Part shown: positions 18,701 through 26,877 of the stretch, piece by piece
Numbering within the stretch: the first letter of the stretch is position 1
Layout of the letters: the number at the start of each line of letters is the position of its first letter
NCBI GenBank assembly: GCA_022567155.1
Contig: JADFHN010000014.1
Location: 1 to 63,288 of the forward strand
Direction of reading: 5' to 3'
Origin: Bacteroidota bacterium
GTDB lineage: Bacteria > Bacteroidota > Bacteroidia > Cytophagales > Cyclobacteriaceae
Length of the DNA stretch: 63,288 bases
Position numbers and translations under genes: made by a program
The notes under the pieces: model-generated
Seen by the model: only the letters and a program-made list of their open reading frames with translations
What the model was told of the DNA's origin: nothing
The model's database searches: none

Positions 18701-20844
18701 AAGGACCTGCTGCTGAAATAGTTATTAATGTAAATTCACTGCCTGACGCCGGGCTGGATGCTGCCGTGGACGCTTGCAATACACAAACTAGCCTGGACCT
18801 GTTTAGTCAGTTGGGCGGAACGCCAACAGCAGGAGGAACATGGAGCGATGATGATATTTCAGGCGCCTTAACCGGATCGGTATTCGATCCGGCGATGGCC
18901 GGCGCCGGAACCTATAATTTCACCTATCTGGTTACCTCACCGGGGTGTCCGGATGATATGTCCACGGTAACTGTAACTGTTGAAAACCAGCCTGATCCTG
19001 GCATTGATAATAATACGATAGCCTGTGTACTTACTACTTCATTGGATTTGTTTATGGTATTGGGTGGTACACCGGACACAGGTGGTACCTGGACGGACGA
19101 CGATAACTCCGGAGCGCTTGCAGGAAGCATATTCGACCCGTCAGCGGCCGGATTTGGAACCTATAAATTTTCCTATTCATTTACAGGTTTGACAATTTGC
19201 ACCGATACCTCGGCAACTGTAACAATTGATGTGGAAAATGTATCTCCCCCTCCGGTTGTTGTAACTCCTGTGGATATATGCATTAATGATCCGGCGCCCA
19301 CATTGACAGCCACTGGAACCAGTATTACATGGTACAGTGATTCGTTGCTGACAAATCAGGTAGGGTCCGGAAATACATATACACCTGCATCAACAGAGTT
19401 GGATACCTCTGTACCCGGCGCTACATCTTTTTATACAACCCAGGATCCTGGTTGTGGTCCTAGCGGTGCAGCTATTGTGGTGGTGAATGTTTTGAATTCA
19501 AGTCCCGTACCTATAGTTGTCCCCGTTTCGGATTTGTGCCGGAATGATCCGAGACCGACCTTCGAAGCTATCGGGACGGATATTATGTGGCACAGTGATA
19601 TGGCCAAAACCGATACCATTGGAATCGGCAATTTATTTACGCCTAACTCCAGCCAGCTTGATACGGATATAGAAGGCACTACTTTCTTTTACGCTTCCCA
19701 GAATACAGGATGCGGCCGCAGCGATGCGATTGAAACATCGGTTACTGTTATTTTTAACTGCCTGGGCCCATGTTTTACTTCCAATATTGTGCAACAACCT
19801 TCAACCTGCAATGACGGTGACGGCTCTATAACCTTTACCCTGGACGGAAATGAAATACTACCTGTACAGTTCCGGTTACTACAGCTTAATGGCACCGATA
19901 CGGTTTTCAACCTGTTACAAAGCGGGAATTTCTTTGACTCCTTGTTTGCAGGCACCTACCAGTATGTTATAAATGACAGCCAGAGTTGTGATGACCAGGG
20001 GGAGATTGTCTTAATGCAAAAGCTAAGTACGGTAGATGTAACATTCGATAATGCATCTGATATTAATTGCAGCGGTGAAAACGCCGGAATTGTACTGACG
20101 GTTACGAGAGGAATGGATCCCTACGAATACTCAATTGATGAAGGTACTTCGTGGCAGACACTTGTAAATAATATGATTCAGCTTACCTCCGGTACCTTTG
20201 TGATATGGGTGCGTGACGATGGTAACGATTCATGCCCTTTTAAGAGCAGCCCGGTTGAAGTTACCGAACCAGACCCGCTTTCATATGCGGTAGAGATACT
20301 GAAATCGTTCCCTGACCTTCCTACCGGAAGTATTTTGATTTCAGATGTTGGAGGGGGAATACCCGGATTTGAAATACGGGCAGAACTGATTCAATCTACA
20401 TCCGGTTTTCCCGGACAAACATTTTTTTTGGATTGGACTGAAGTACCTTTTATTTCAGAAACCGGAAAATTTGAGATCAATATTGAAAAATTATTTGCGG
20501 GTATTTATCAGGTTGATTTAAGGGATTCTAACCGTTGTGAAGTGTCGGTATTGAATGAGAGTCTGGATCCGGAAGTACCATTGGATGACAGCTTGTTTAT
20601 ACCAAATGTATTTACCCCTAATAAAGACGGTTATAATGATTTCTTTTTTATACGGAATATGCCTGAAGATTTTCCTACTTCTGTTTTGATAGTCAACCGT
20701 TGGGGCAAAAAAGTGTTTGAATCAGCCAACTACAACAACGAATGGATGGCCGAAGGGCTGGCAGACGGTGTGTACTACTATACAATCAATATTAAAGGAG
20801 AAACGAAGCAAGGTTGGGTGGAAGTATGGAGAGGAACCAGGTGA
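15766..20844 (+). CDS. giant T9SS-exported adhesin with gliding-motility C-terminal domain
   Basis: A 1692-residue surface protein with a signal sequence near residues 8-30. After an SprB-like start come five 87-residue repeats (residues 209-643, unit motif GQTNYVWxVSAGG and AGAQTVSVNY). Two Ig-like domains follow (about 640-820, TYQW, YRVVV), then a diverged sixth repeat copy, alternating Ig_7-like and GGTW-type modules, and SprB-like segments. The last 80 residues are a type B sorting domain: IPNVFTPNKDGYNDFF, IVNRWGKKVFES and a YYYTI strand near the end. The type IX system should deliver it to the surface, where such proteins act in adhesion or gliding. It overlaps the preceding gene and is probably expressed with it. 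Confidence 0.93.
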   Translation: MHAAQFMRLYSGTILFTLLLIGGVFTTGFTQITVSTVITQQPTCADPTGGEVTVTVSGGVDPYTVNINGITNPLYNESIAGTPGQTIFFLPDVSHAPLGEGAYVINAFDQNLDIDAEIIILTISQPVVTVPGAPVDICENDAADDISLRVGAVPGGGTFTFSGSGVTGNFFNPSGLSGLITINVQYDLFSCSVTETFDYNVNPEANPALAGPNNVCEGSTGNVYTTDPGQTNYIWAVSAGGTITAGGGATDNTATVTWNTAGAQTVTVNYTDASNCSATSPTVYNVTVNNLPTPTITGPVNPCIGSTGNLYSTEAGQANYVWTVSAGGVVTSGGGATDNTVTVTWNTAGAQTVSVNYTDSNLCTAVIPTIYNVTVQNLPVPTISGPSQACLGLTGNIYSTEGGQTNYLWTVSAGGTITSGGGATDNTVTVTWTVTGAQTVSVNYEDANGCTATSPTVYNVTVNNLPVPTLAGPNDVCESSTGNVYTTEPGQTNYVWLVSAGGTVTSGGSATDNTVTVTWNTAGAQTVSVNYEDGNGCTAVAATVYNVTVNSLPVPTLGGPNSVCEGTTGNVYATEAGQTNYVWAVSAGGVVTSGGGAADNTVTVTWTTAGAQTVSVNYEDGNSCTAITPIVLNVSVDAAPIVSTQPTDQSGCEGGNASFSVVATGTGITYQWEEDNGGGFTPMAGETGATLNLTGLLVSMDGFVYRVVVSGPNCPSVTSNTVNLTVDTAPVVTVDPVNQAICEGDNVTFTVTATGDNRTYQWQESTDGGVIFNDLAGETSASLTLNSVSATMDANRYRVVVGGTNCPSVNSASALLTVVSASITGDNLICLATSSTGAYQAPAGQSNYVWTVSGGGTIDSGQGTDAIVVTWSNEAIESVGITYTTTLACDVSTSINVNVFNTTPAPVVSTPQDICQGDAQPVLTIDNFSGQTVTWYLDPGLTTVAGSGEFYTPSSAELDTSVPGSTSFFVTQTIPGCGEGPAAEIVINVNSLPDAGLDAAVDACNTQTSLDLFSQLGGTPTAGGTWSDDDISGALTGSVFDPAMAGAGTYNFTYLVTSPGCPDDMSTVTVTVENQPDPGIDNNTIACVLTTSLDLFMVLGGTPDTGGTWTDDDNSGALAGSIFDPSAAGFGTYKFSYSFTGLTICTDTSATVTIDVENVSPPPVVVTPVDICINDPAPTLTATGTSITWYSDSLLTNQVGSGNTYTPASTELDTSVPGATSFYTTQDPGCGPSGAAIVVVNVLNSSPVPIVVPVSDLCRNDPRPTFEAIGTDIMWHSDMAKTDTIGIGNLFTPNSSQLDTDIEGTTFFYASQNTGCGRSDAIETSVTVIFNCLGPCFTSNIVQQPSTCNDGDGSITFTLDGNEILPVQFRLLQLNGTDTVFNLLQSGNFFDSLFAGTYQYVINDSQSCDDQGEIVLMQKLSTVDVTFDNASDINCSGENAGIVLTVTRGMDPYEYSIDEGTSWQTLVNNMIQLTSGTFVIWVRDDGNDSCPFKSSPVEVTEPDPLSYAVEILKSFPDLPTGSILISDVGGGIPGFEIRAELIQSTSGFPGQTFFLDWTEVPFISETGKFEINIEKLFAGIYQVDLRDSNRCEVSVLNESLDPEVPLDDSLFIPNVFTPNKDGYNDFFFIRNMPEDFPTSVLIVNRWGKKVFESANYNNEWMAEGLADGVYYYTINIKGETKQGWVEVWRGTR
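16390..17694 (+). repeat. five tandem 261-bp coding repeats
   Basis: Units begin at 16390, 16651, 16912, 17173 and 17434. Each is exactly 261 bp (87 codons) with no indels, and long runs are identical at the DNA level between units, for example the segment around GTAACGGTAACGTGGAAC. Such uniform length and nucleotide similarity point to recent duplication or ongoing recombination between units. Copy number may vary between strains and may be mis-assembled in short-read data. Confidence 0.92.
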
Positions 20845-20856
20845 CAAGTCTGGGTA

Positions 20857-21876
20857 TTAATTTTGATGTAAGCCCAAAAGAAATTCTAACGTATTTACAT
20901 TATCGGAATAATCCCAGAGTTCGGGCGTTTGGGTAGAACCGAATGGAATACTTCCAGGCACATGATCGTCCCCTGATACAACACATTGAATTGATTTTTT
21001 GTTTTGATCCAGATATGAAAGGAGGGCTTTACCTGATTTATAAGTTTCATAAAATACCACCGATATGGGTGAAACCAATTGGTTGCTTTCATGGATAAGA
21101 AGAAAGCCGTTATCAAGAAAATTAAGCGTATTTATAAGTAGTATGGATTTATTGTAATCATAATTATTAGCATACTTATGATGAAGTACGACAGGTTGTA
21201 AAGGTTCAATGGTATCATAAAACAATCTGAAATCATACTTTTCCGGCACCAGTAATTTGGAAATATTCCTGCATCCCAAGCCAAAATATTGAAGAATATC
21301 CTGCCCCAGGCCATACAGTTCGTCCTTGCTTTCATTACCACTGAGTATCCCGACTGAGGTTCTGTTTTTTCTGATAATGTGCGGAACGCTGCTGAAATAA
21401 TATTCAAAATAGCGGGATGAATTATTGCTTCCGGTTGCAATGATTGCCTGTGGAGATTTAAGTTTATTTACAAAACGGATGCGATCAGAAAATTCAGAAG
21501 AAATGTCAAACAGGAGATTAACAATGTACGGTATTAATACATCGTCCTGGCTGCTGAGTTTTATCTGCGCGGTATGTCCGGTTACGACGGTACAGAGCAT
21601 ATCGTGAAATCCCACTATCGGAATATTGCCGGCCATTACGATGCCAACTTCTTTTGGATTTTGGCGCAAAACTGAATTGCCGTTAATCCATTTGCTAAGC
21701 TTTTTGGGGTCAAGAAACCGGTTGATACCCCTGAATGCCAACCTGATTGATTCTTCAGTAAACCATCCGTTTTTTGCCTGTGTTTTACGGCATAATTCTG
21801 AAAATTTTATATGATTAATGTCATTAATCCGTATTCTCCAGTCATTGAGTATATTTACGAGTTGAGAATTTTCCAT
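20857..21876 (-). CDS. acyl-CoA reductase (LuxC-like, Bacteroidota type)
   Basis: A 339-residue protein of the LuxC/acyl-CoA reductase family (PF05893). The likely catalytic Cys202 lies in GLGCRNIS. MAGNIPIVGFHD, GSNNSSRYFEYYF and the C-terminal FGSTQTPELWDYSDN are conserved blocks of the group. LuxC enzymes reduce activated acyl groups to aldehydes with NADPH; the substrate here is unknown. The gene is divergent from a dicluster ferredoxin at 21965, a pairing common across Bacteroidota, which suggests they work together. The start is the ATG at 21876 (MENSQLVNIL). Confidence 0.82.
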   Translation of the reverse strand: MENSQLVNILNDWRIRINDINHIKFSELCRKTQAKNGWFTEESIRLAFRGINRFLDPKKLSKWINGNSVLRQNPKEVGIVMAGNIPIVGFHDMLCTVVTGHTAQIKLSSQDDVLIPYIVNLLFDISSEFSDRIRFVNKLKSPQAIIATGSNNSSRYFEYYFSSVPHIIRKNRTSVGILSGNESKDELYGLGQDILQYFGLGCRNISKLLVPEKYDFRLFYDTIEPLQPVVLHHKYANNYDYNKSILLINTLNFLDNGFLLIHESNQLVSPISVVFYETYKSGKALLSYLDQNKKSIQCVVSGDDHVPGSIPFGSTQTPELWDYSDNVNTLEFLLGLHQN

Positions 21877-21892
21877 AAAAACGTTATGAAGG

Positions 21893-21922
21893 TTGATTGA
21901 TCGGTTATTGTTTGTAATTTTG
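21893..21922 (+). promoter_or_regulatory. promoter for the ferredoxin gene
   Basis: TTG at 21893-21895 and TAATTTTG at 21915-21922 form a -33/-7 pair of Bacteroidota type with a 19-base spacer, 42 bases before the ferredoxin ATG. The same 90-bp gap must hold the promoter of the divergent acyl-CoA reductase gene. Confidence 0.55.
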
Positions 21923-21964
21923 TTCTAAGTTAATCAATAGTCAACCAAAATATCATACATCGTT

Positions 21965-22324
21965 ATGGCCATAATAATTACAGATGAATGTATTAATTGT
22001 GGTGCTTGCGAACCCGAGTGCCCGAACAATGCAATATATGAAGGCGGAGTAGAATGGACCTGGGCAGGTGGCACAAACCTGGCGGGTACAATTACAACAC
22101 CGGATGGGAGTACTACAGATGCAGATGAAAACCAGGAACCAGTATCCGATGAATTTTATTATATCGTAACAAGTAAATGCACGGAATGCAACGGATTTCA
22201 TGAAGAGCCACAATGCGCGGCTGTTTGTCCTGTTGATTGTTGCATTATCGATGAGGCAAACATCGAAACGGAAGACCGTTTGCTCTCCAAAAAAGACTGG
22301 ATGCACGGAGTAATTATAAGTTAG
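21965..22324 (+). CDS. 4Fe-4S dicluster ferredoxin
   Basis: A 119-residue electron carrier with two [4Fe-4S] sites. The first is [12 protein letters not shown]; the second is CTECNGF...CAAVCP, which carries an insertion between the Cys pairs. A 40-residue acidic stretch separates the sites, as in Alvin-type ferredoxins. It is cytosolic. It sits divergently next to the acyl-CoA reductase, for which it may be a redox partner. Transcription ends at a strong hairpin terminator just downstream. Confidence 0.9.
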   Translation: MAIIITDECINCGACEPECPNNAIYEGGVEWTWAGGTNLAGTITTPDGSTTDADENQEPVSDEFYYIVTSKCTECNGFHEEPQCAAVCPVDCCIIDEANIETEDRLLSKKDWMHGVIIS

Positions 22325-22336
22325 ATCATAAAAAAA

Positions 22337-22370
22337 CCATCCCTTTTGCAGAAGAGGGATGGGCTTTTAG
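22337..22370 (+). terminator. rho-independent terminator after ferredoxin gene
   Basis: CCATCCCTTTT and AAGAGGGATGG pair with one mismatch around a short loop (22337-22362), followed by a T-containing tail. Confidence 0.7.
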
Positions 22371-22485
22371 TAATGATGTTCTAAATCCGGTAAAACAGGA
22401 TATTCGGAATAAATCGGGTAGGCAATTCCAACGATTCATCAACAAAATAGGACAGATCAGTCAGGAAATTTTCCGTTACGAATAA

Positions 22486-22933
22486 TTGTACCCAACATTT
22501 GCTGTTCAGAAGATTTGTACCGTGGACTCACATTTAAAAACTGGTGTTTACTATATCATTCTTCTTTTTTTACTCATTTTGCCGACAATCTCTATTGCGC
22601 AAGCTCAAACACGGACAATTAGGGGTGAATTGCGGGATATCGATCCAAATTTTCCTGTTTCCAGTGTGCATGTTGTTGTTGTAGATTCTGACCCGATTAT
22701 TGGTTTCGTTACTGATTTTTATGGACAATAATGATAATTAATTCCGGACAGACTTCAAGATAGGATTCAGATTACATAAAAAGAAAGTAACTCATGAGTA
22801 GCTTATAGATTTTCAGAAAGTATTTAATTTTCAGAATGTATTTGAGGAGTTTTATAACAGTCAAACTGAAAACATTGATGCGAGGTATCAGTTAGGGATT
22901 TTTATTGTTCCCCAGTACAGAATTCTTTTTTAG
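22486..22933 (+). pseudogene. relic of a TonB-dependent receptor (N- and C-terminal ends only)
   Basis: 22486-22731 encodes an export signal (YYIILLFLLILPTISIAQ) followed by TRTIRGELRDID and VSSVHVVVVDSD, the start of a carboxypeptidase-regulatory-like plug-preceding domain; it then stops. 22742-22933, in another frame, reads FRTDFKIGFRLHKKKVTHE, a TAG where relatives have Trp, then LIDFQKVFNFQNVFEEFYN and ends PQYRILF. This is the pattern of the last strands of an outer-membrane TonB-dependent receptor. About 600-700 central codons are missing. The locus is therefore an internal-deletion remnant with later point decay. Confidence 0.72.
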
Positions 22934-22961
22934 AGTTGCGGGCCTCGTATTATGGATAGTA

Positions 22962-23867
22962 CTATCTCATTTTGGACCTTTTTACCAGGTATGTATAGAG
23001 AATCTGGTTAAAGTCAGCATTTATATCTGATTCGATGTAGTCAATTTTCAATTGTCCGCACCTGATCTTTAATTTATGATGATATTCTGCCATCTGCTTT
23101 TCAAATCTTTCTTTTACTTGTGACGGCTGTATCCGCAACCGTTCTCCGCTTTCGAGGTCGATAAACTCGTGGGGACGCTCGTCAAACTCAAAATGATATT
23201 CGGTAAGTTTGTCTGTAACATGAAAAACAAGCACTTCATGTCTGTTATGCTTCAGGTGTTGGAGTGCATTAAAAATGCCTTCGAGTTCCGCATTGTCATC
23301 AAACATATCACTGAATATGATGATCAGTGAGCGGCGGTAATTTTTTTCTGCTATTACGTGTAATACTTCTGCTACGGAAGTTCTTTTGTTGTGTTTATTT
23401 TCTTTCAGTAGGTTTTGCAGCAGCAGAAAAAGCTTGTGACGGTGGCTGGTTGTACTCTTAATTTGTGTGTTTATTTCGATCTGGTTGGAAAATGTACATA
23501 TGCCCACTGCATCGCGTTGACTCTGAAGCAGAAATATTAGCGCTGCCGCAGATAGAATGCTGAATGAAATCTTCCCTTTTGAGTCCACCGGATAGTGCAT
23601 GGAAGTGGAATTGTCGATAACAATCTGGCATCTGAGATTGGTTTCTTCTTCATATCGTTTTGTAAAGAGTTTGTCAGTTCTTGCATAAACTTTCCAGTCG
23701 ATATGGCGGGTGCTTTCGCCGGTATTATATAGGCGATGTTCGGCAAATTCAACCGAAAAACCGTGGTAGGGTGATTTATGAAGGCCTGTAATGAAGCCTT
23801 CTACAAGCTGCCTGGCGAGGAATTCAAGGTTTTTGTAATTATGTATTTCTAGAATATTTAACTTCAT
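22962..23867 (-). CDS. DUF58 domain protein (vWA-like)
   Basis: A 301-residue cytosolic protein. The DUF58 core GESTRHIDWKVYARTDKLFTKRYEEE near residues 50-75 is followed by a von Willebrand A-like fold with IVIDNSTSM (metal-site DxSxS) and IIIFSDMFDD. In this phylum DUF58 genes usually sit with a MoxR ATPase and Bat proteins that mature periplasmic or redox proteins. Here none of these neighbours is present, so the gene is separated from its usual partners. Confidence 0.85.
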   Translation of the reverse strand: MKLNILEIHNYKNLEFLARQLVEGFITGLHKSPYHGFSVEFAEHRLYNTGESTRHIDWKVYARTDKLFTKRYEEETNLRCQIVIDNSTSMHYPVDSKGKISFSILSAAALIFLLQSQRDAVGICTFSNQIEINTQIKSTTSHRHKLFLLLQNLLKENKHNKRTSVAEVLHVIAEKNYRRSLIIIFSDMFDDNAELEGIFNALQHLKHNRHEVLVFHVTDKLTEYHFEFDERPHEFIDLESGERLRIQPSQVKERFEKQMAEYHHKLKIRCGQLKIDYIESDINADFNQILYTYLVKRSKMR

Positions 23868-24054
23868 GATAATCAGCTAAAAACAACTGTTTACAGTCGA
23901 TTTATCAAGTACACGTCAAGTGCGTTACAGGATTGATTAGTAATAAATACAAAAATTTGATTTGCAATAGTGGCATATATTACACTATATTACGTTCTTA
24001 TTCTCAAATTATTGAATCAGGTTACTTAAATTTAAACGAAAAAACGATTGGATT

Positions 24055-24435
24055 GTGGAAAAGGATAATGAAAAACAAGAGATTTTTTCTGAAAGAGTAA
24101 GAGCTGGGAAAAGAACTTATTTTTTTGATGTTAAGGCCACTCGTTCTAACGATTATTACCTCACGATAACCGAAAGTAAACGCCTCTACAAGGAAGATGG
24201 GTTTGTATATGAAAAACATAAGATATTCCTTTACAAAGAAGATTTCGATAAGTTTGTATCAGCCTTAAATAAAACGGTAAACCATGTAAAAGAAGAATTA
24301 ATGCCTGAAATTGATTTTTCTCAATTTGAAAGAAAAGAGGAGCATACTGGTGAAAAGAAGACTGAAAAAAGTAAAGAAAGCATTGAAACCGAAACATCAG
24401 GGTCAGATATTGATACTGAACTGAAATGGGATTGA
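24055..24435 (+). CDS. PUR-alpha-like DNA/RNA-binding protein (DUF3276)
   Basis: A 126-residue protein of the DUF3276 family. One PUR repeat is clear: IFSERVRAGKRTYFFDVK, DYYLTITESKR and YEKHKIFLYKEDF. An acidic, disordered tail follows. The repeat binds single-stranded nucleic acid and dimerises in homologues, but the bacterial role is not settled. Translation begins with GTG at 24055, matching the family N-terminus (MEKDNEKQEIF). It is monocistronic, with a strong terminator 24 bases after the stop. Confidence 0.87.
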   Translation: MEKDNEKQEIFSERVRAGKRTYFFDVKATRSNDYYLTITESKRLYKEDGFVYEKHKIFLYKEDFDKFVSALNKTVNHVKEELMPEIDFSQFERKEEHTGEKKTEKSKESIETETSGSDIDTELKWD

Positions 24436-24458
24436 TAAAAAATTAAATTCAATATTGA

Positions 24459-24490
24459 AGCTCCTTGAATAAATCAGGAGCTTTTTTTTA
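24459..24490 (+). terminator. rho-independent terminator after DUF3276 gene
   Basis: AGCTCCT (24459-24465) and AGGAGCT (24476-24482) form a perfect 7-bp stem followed by eight T residues. The permease gene begins only 12 bases further on, so its promoter must overlap this element. Confidence 0.85.
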
Positions 24491-24501
24491 TTTTTACATT
24501 A

Positions 24502-25593
24502 ATGAGAAACAAAGACCTTCTGTTTCCAATCATCTTTATACTTGTATTCGGGCTTTTTGCCTGGATTTTCACCAATATTTTTGTCTATTTTATAATTTCC
24601 ACAATTTTATCGGCGATTTTAAGGCCTTTGGTGAATTACATCAGCCAAACACAGGTATTTCATTTAAGAACACCAAGATATTTAGCTGTATTATTATCTT
24701 TCGGGGTTTTGACGGGCGTTATATTACTGTTTATCACGCTTTTTATTCCGGTTTTTTCCGCCCAGATCGATGTGCTTTCGGGCATTGATTACGACAACAT
24801 AATAAGCAGGATAACGAAACCGCTGTTTCGGGTAGAACATTTTTTAATAGAGAATAATCTGGTAAATAAACCGGAAGGATTCCTGTGGAATGAAATAAGA
24901 GAAAGCATTGTAGGGTTTGTACAAGACCGAAATTTCTCGATCATCAACAATCTTGTTTCTTACACGGGCAGTTTTTTAATCGGGTTGATAGCCGTCGTAT
25001 TTATAACTTTTTTTATGCTCTACGAAAATGGTCTCATACGAAGAAAGCTCATATCACTTATCCCCAATTCTTATTTTGAAGTAACTATAAGTGCGATCAC
25101 CAAAATCGAAATGTTGCTTTCGAATTACATGGTAGGCCTGCTGTTTCAAATGTTATCTATATTCACACTGGCTAGTTTGGGGTTGTCATTACTGGGAATA
25201 AAATTTGCCATAACCATTGCGCTTTTTGCTGCCGTTGCCAACCTCATACCCTACCTTGGTCCGCTGCTTGGAGCCTTATTTGGCATTGTTGTGTCTATCA
25301 GTACTTCCACTGCCATTTTAGAAACGCCAAATGATTATTTATTCCTGATTTTTAAGATACTGGTTGTTTTTGCTGTCGTTCAGTTGATCGACAACATTAT
25401 TTTACAACCTTTGATATTTTCAAAAAGTGTAAAAGCCCATCCACTGGAAATTTTTGTTGTAATATTTGCCGGCGCTACACTGGCAGGTATTCCGGGTATG
25501 ATTGCTGCAATACCAGTATACACAATAATCAGAGTGTCTGGTATTGAATTGTTGTCTGGATACAAACAATACAAAATATTCAAATCGAATTAG
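24502..25593 (+). CDS. AI-2E family (PerM/YdiK-like) permease
   Basis: A 363-residue inner-membrane protein with about eight membrane segments. The C-terminal half has the family motif: AAVANLIPYLGPLLGALFG followed by QLIDNIILQPLIFSKSVKAHPL and TLAGIPGMIAAIPVYTI. Members include autoinducer-2 exporters and Na+/H+ antiporters, so the substrate cannot be named. It is followed 10 bp later by the ychF gene on the same strand, so they probably share a transcript. Confidence 0.87.
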   Translation: MRNKDLLFPIIFILVFGLFAWIFTNIFVYFIISTILSAILRPLVNYISQTQVFHLRTPRYLAVLLSFGVLTGVILLFITLFIPVFSAQIDVLSGIDYDNIISRITKPLFRVEHFLIENNLVNKPEGFLWNEIRESIVGFVQDRNFSIINNLVSYTGSFLIGLIAVVFITFFMLYENGLIRRKLISLIPNSYFEVTISAITKIEMLLSNYMVGLLFQMLSIFTLASLGLSLLGIKFAITIALFAAVANLIPYLGPLLGALFGIVVSISTSTAILETPNDYLFLIFKILVVFAVVQLIDNIILQPLIFSKSVKAHPLEIFVVIFAGATLAGIPGMIAAIPVYTIIRVSGIELLSGYKQYKIFKSN

Positions 25594-25603
25594 TTATTCA
25601 TCA

Positions 25604-26701
25604 ATGGGTTTACGATGTGGAATAGTGGGCTTGCCAAACGTTGGTAAATCCACACTTTTTAATGCAATCTCAAACAATAAAGCAGAAGTAGCAAATTTCC
25701 CTTTTTGCACGATAAAGCCCAATGTGGGTATCATAAATGTACCTGATGAACGACTGAATATTTTGCGCGATCTGGTACAACCAGAAAAAGTCATCCCTGC
25801 TTCCATTGAATTTCTTGATATAGCCGGGCTGGTCAGAGGCGCTTCAAAAGGGGAAGGTCTTGGAAACAAGTTTCTTGCCAATATAAGGGAGGTAGATGCA
25901 ATCATTCATCTTATCCGGTGTTTTGATGATGAAAACATCGCTCATGTGGAAGGAATAATCGATCCGTTAGCCGACAAAGAGGTTATAGATATGGAACTCC
26001 AGTTGAAAGACCTGGAGTCAGTGAATAATAGGATTTCACGTATCGAAAAGGTTGCAAAAAGCGGTGACGCACCGGCGCGAAAGACCCTCGAAAAGCTTAA
26101 TAAGTATAAAGCATGGCTTGAACAAGGAAAAAACGTCAGGTCTATGCCAGCTGATGCTGAAGATGAAGAAGTAATTAAAGACCTTTTTCTGCTTACCGTT
26201 AAACCAGTGATCTATGTAGCCAATATTGATGAAAATTCGTTGCCGGAGGGCAATCATTATGTGGAATTGTTGCGGGAACAAATAAAAAACGAAAAGGCAA
26301 AAATAATCGTGATTTCCGCATCGATCGAAGCCCAGATTGCAGAGCTGGAAGACCCGGAAGAACGAATCATGTTTCTTAAGGAATACAATCTGAATGAATC
26401 CGGACTGTACAAGTTGATCCGGGCATCCTATGCACTACTTGATTTGATTACCTTTTTCACGGCAGTGCCTAAGGAGATTCGTGCGTGGACGATTAAGAAG
26501 GGTTGGAAGGCCCAAAAAGCCGCTGGAGTAATACACACAGATTTCGAAAAAGGATTTATTAAGGCCGAAGTCATAAAATTGAGTGATTTAAACCACTATG
26601 GTACCGTAACGGCCTGTAAAGAGGCAGGTAGGGTGTCAATTGAGGGAAAAGAGTATGTCATAAAAGATGGAGATATTGTATATTTTCGCTTTAATGTTTA
26701 A
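25604..26701 (+). CDS. ychF: redox-regulated ATPase YchF
   Basis: A 365-residue Obg-family P-loop protein. G1 is [11 protein letters not shown] and the family-specific [12 protein letters not shown] follows. [20 protein letters not shown] is G3. A coiled coil lies at about residues 125-170, and a C-terminal TGS-like domain ends [23 protein letters not shown]. YchF prefers ATP over GTP and associates with ribosomes. I start at the ATG at 25604 ([11 protein letters not shown]), because the 20-residue upstream extension overlaps the permease gene and is not in the family. Confidence 0.95.
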   Translation: MGLRCGIVGLPNVGKSTLFNAISNNKAEVANFPFCTIKPNVGIINVPDERLNILRDLVQPEKVIPASIEFLDIAGLVRGASKGEGLGNKFLANIREVDAIIHLIRCFDDENIAHVEGIIDPLADKEVIDMELQLKDLESVNNRISRIEKVAKSGDAPARKTLEKLNKYKAWLEQGKNVRSMPADAEDEEVIKDLFLLTVKPVIYVANIDENSLPEGNHYVELLREQIKNEKAKIIVISASIEAQIAELEDPEERIMFLKEYNLNESGLYKLIRASYALLDLITFFTAVPKEIRAWTIKKGWKAQKAAGVIHTDFEKGFIKAEVIKLSDLNHYGTVTACKEAGRVSIEGKEYVIKDGDIVYFRFNV

Positions 26702-26877
26702 ATATGGCAAAAACATGACATCAATGTGACATGTTCCTTGTCGCTGGCCAACCCCAATTTTTAATTTAACTTTTTATTTTCATTATCTTTATTAAACCAT
26801 TTTTTTGATAGCGAGTAGTTGGCTCTATACAACAGTTAAAAATTTTTTAAAGTGCTGCTAAAATTTTATAAAAGGTC

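Noticed and set aside
26704-26760. Imperfect inverted repeat with CATG cores after ychF as a terminator
   Set aside because: The stem is interrupted and no T-run follows on the plus strand; it is too weak to call.
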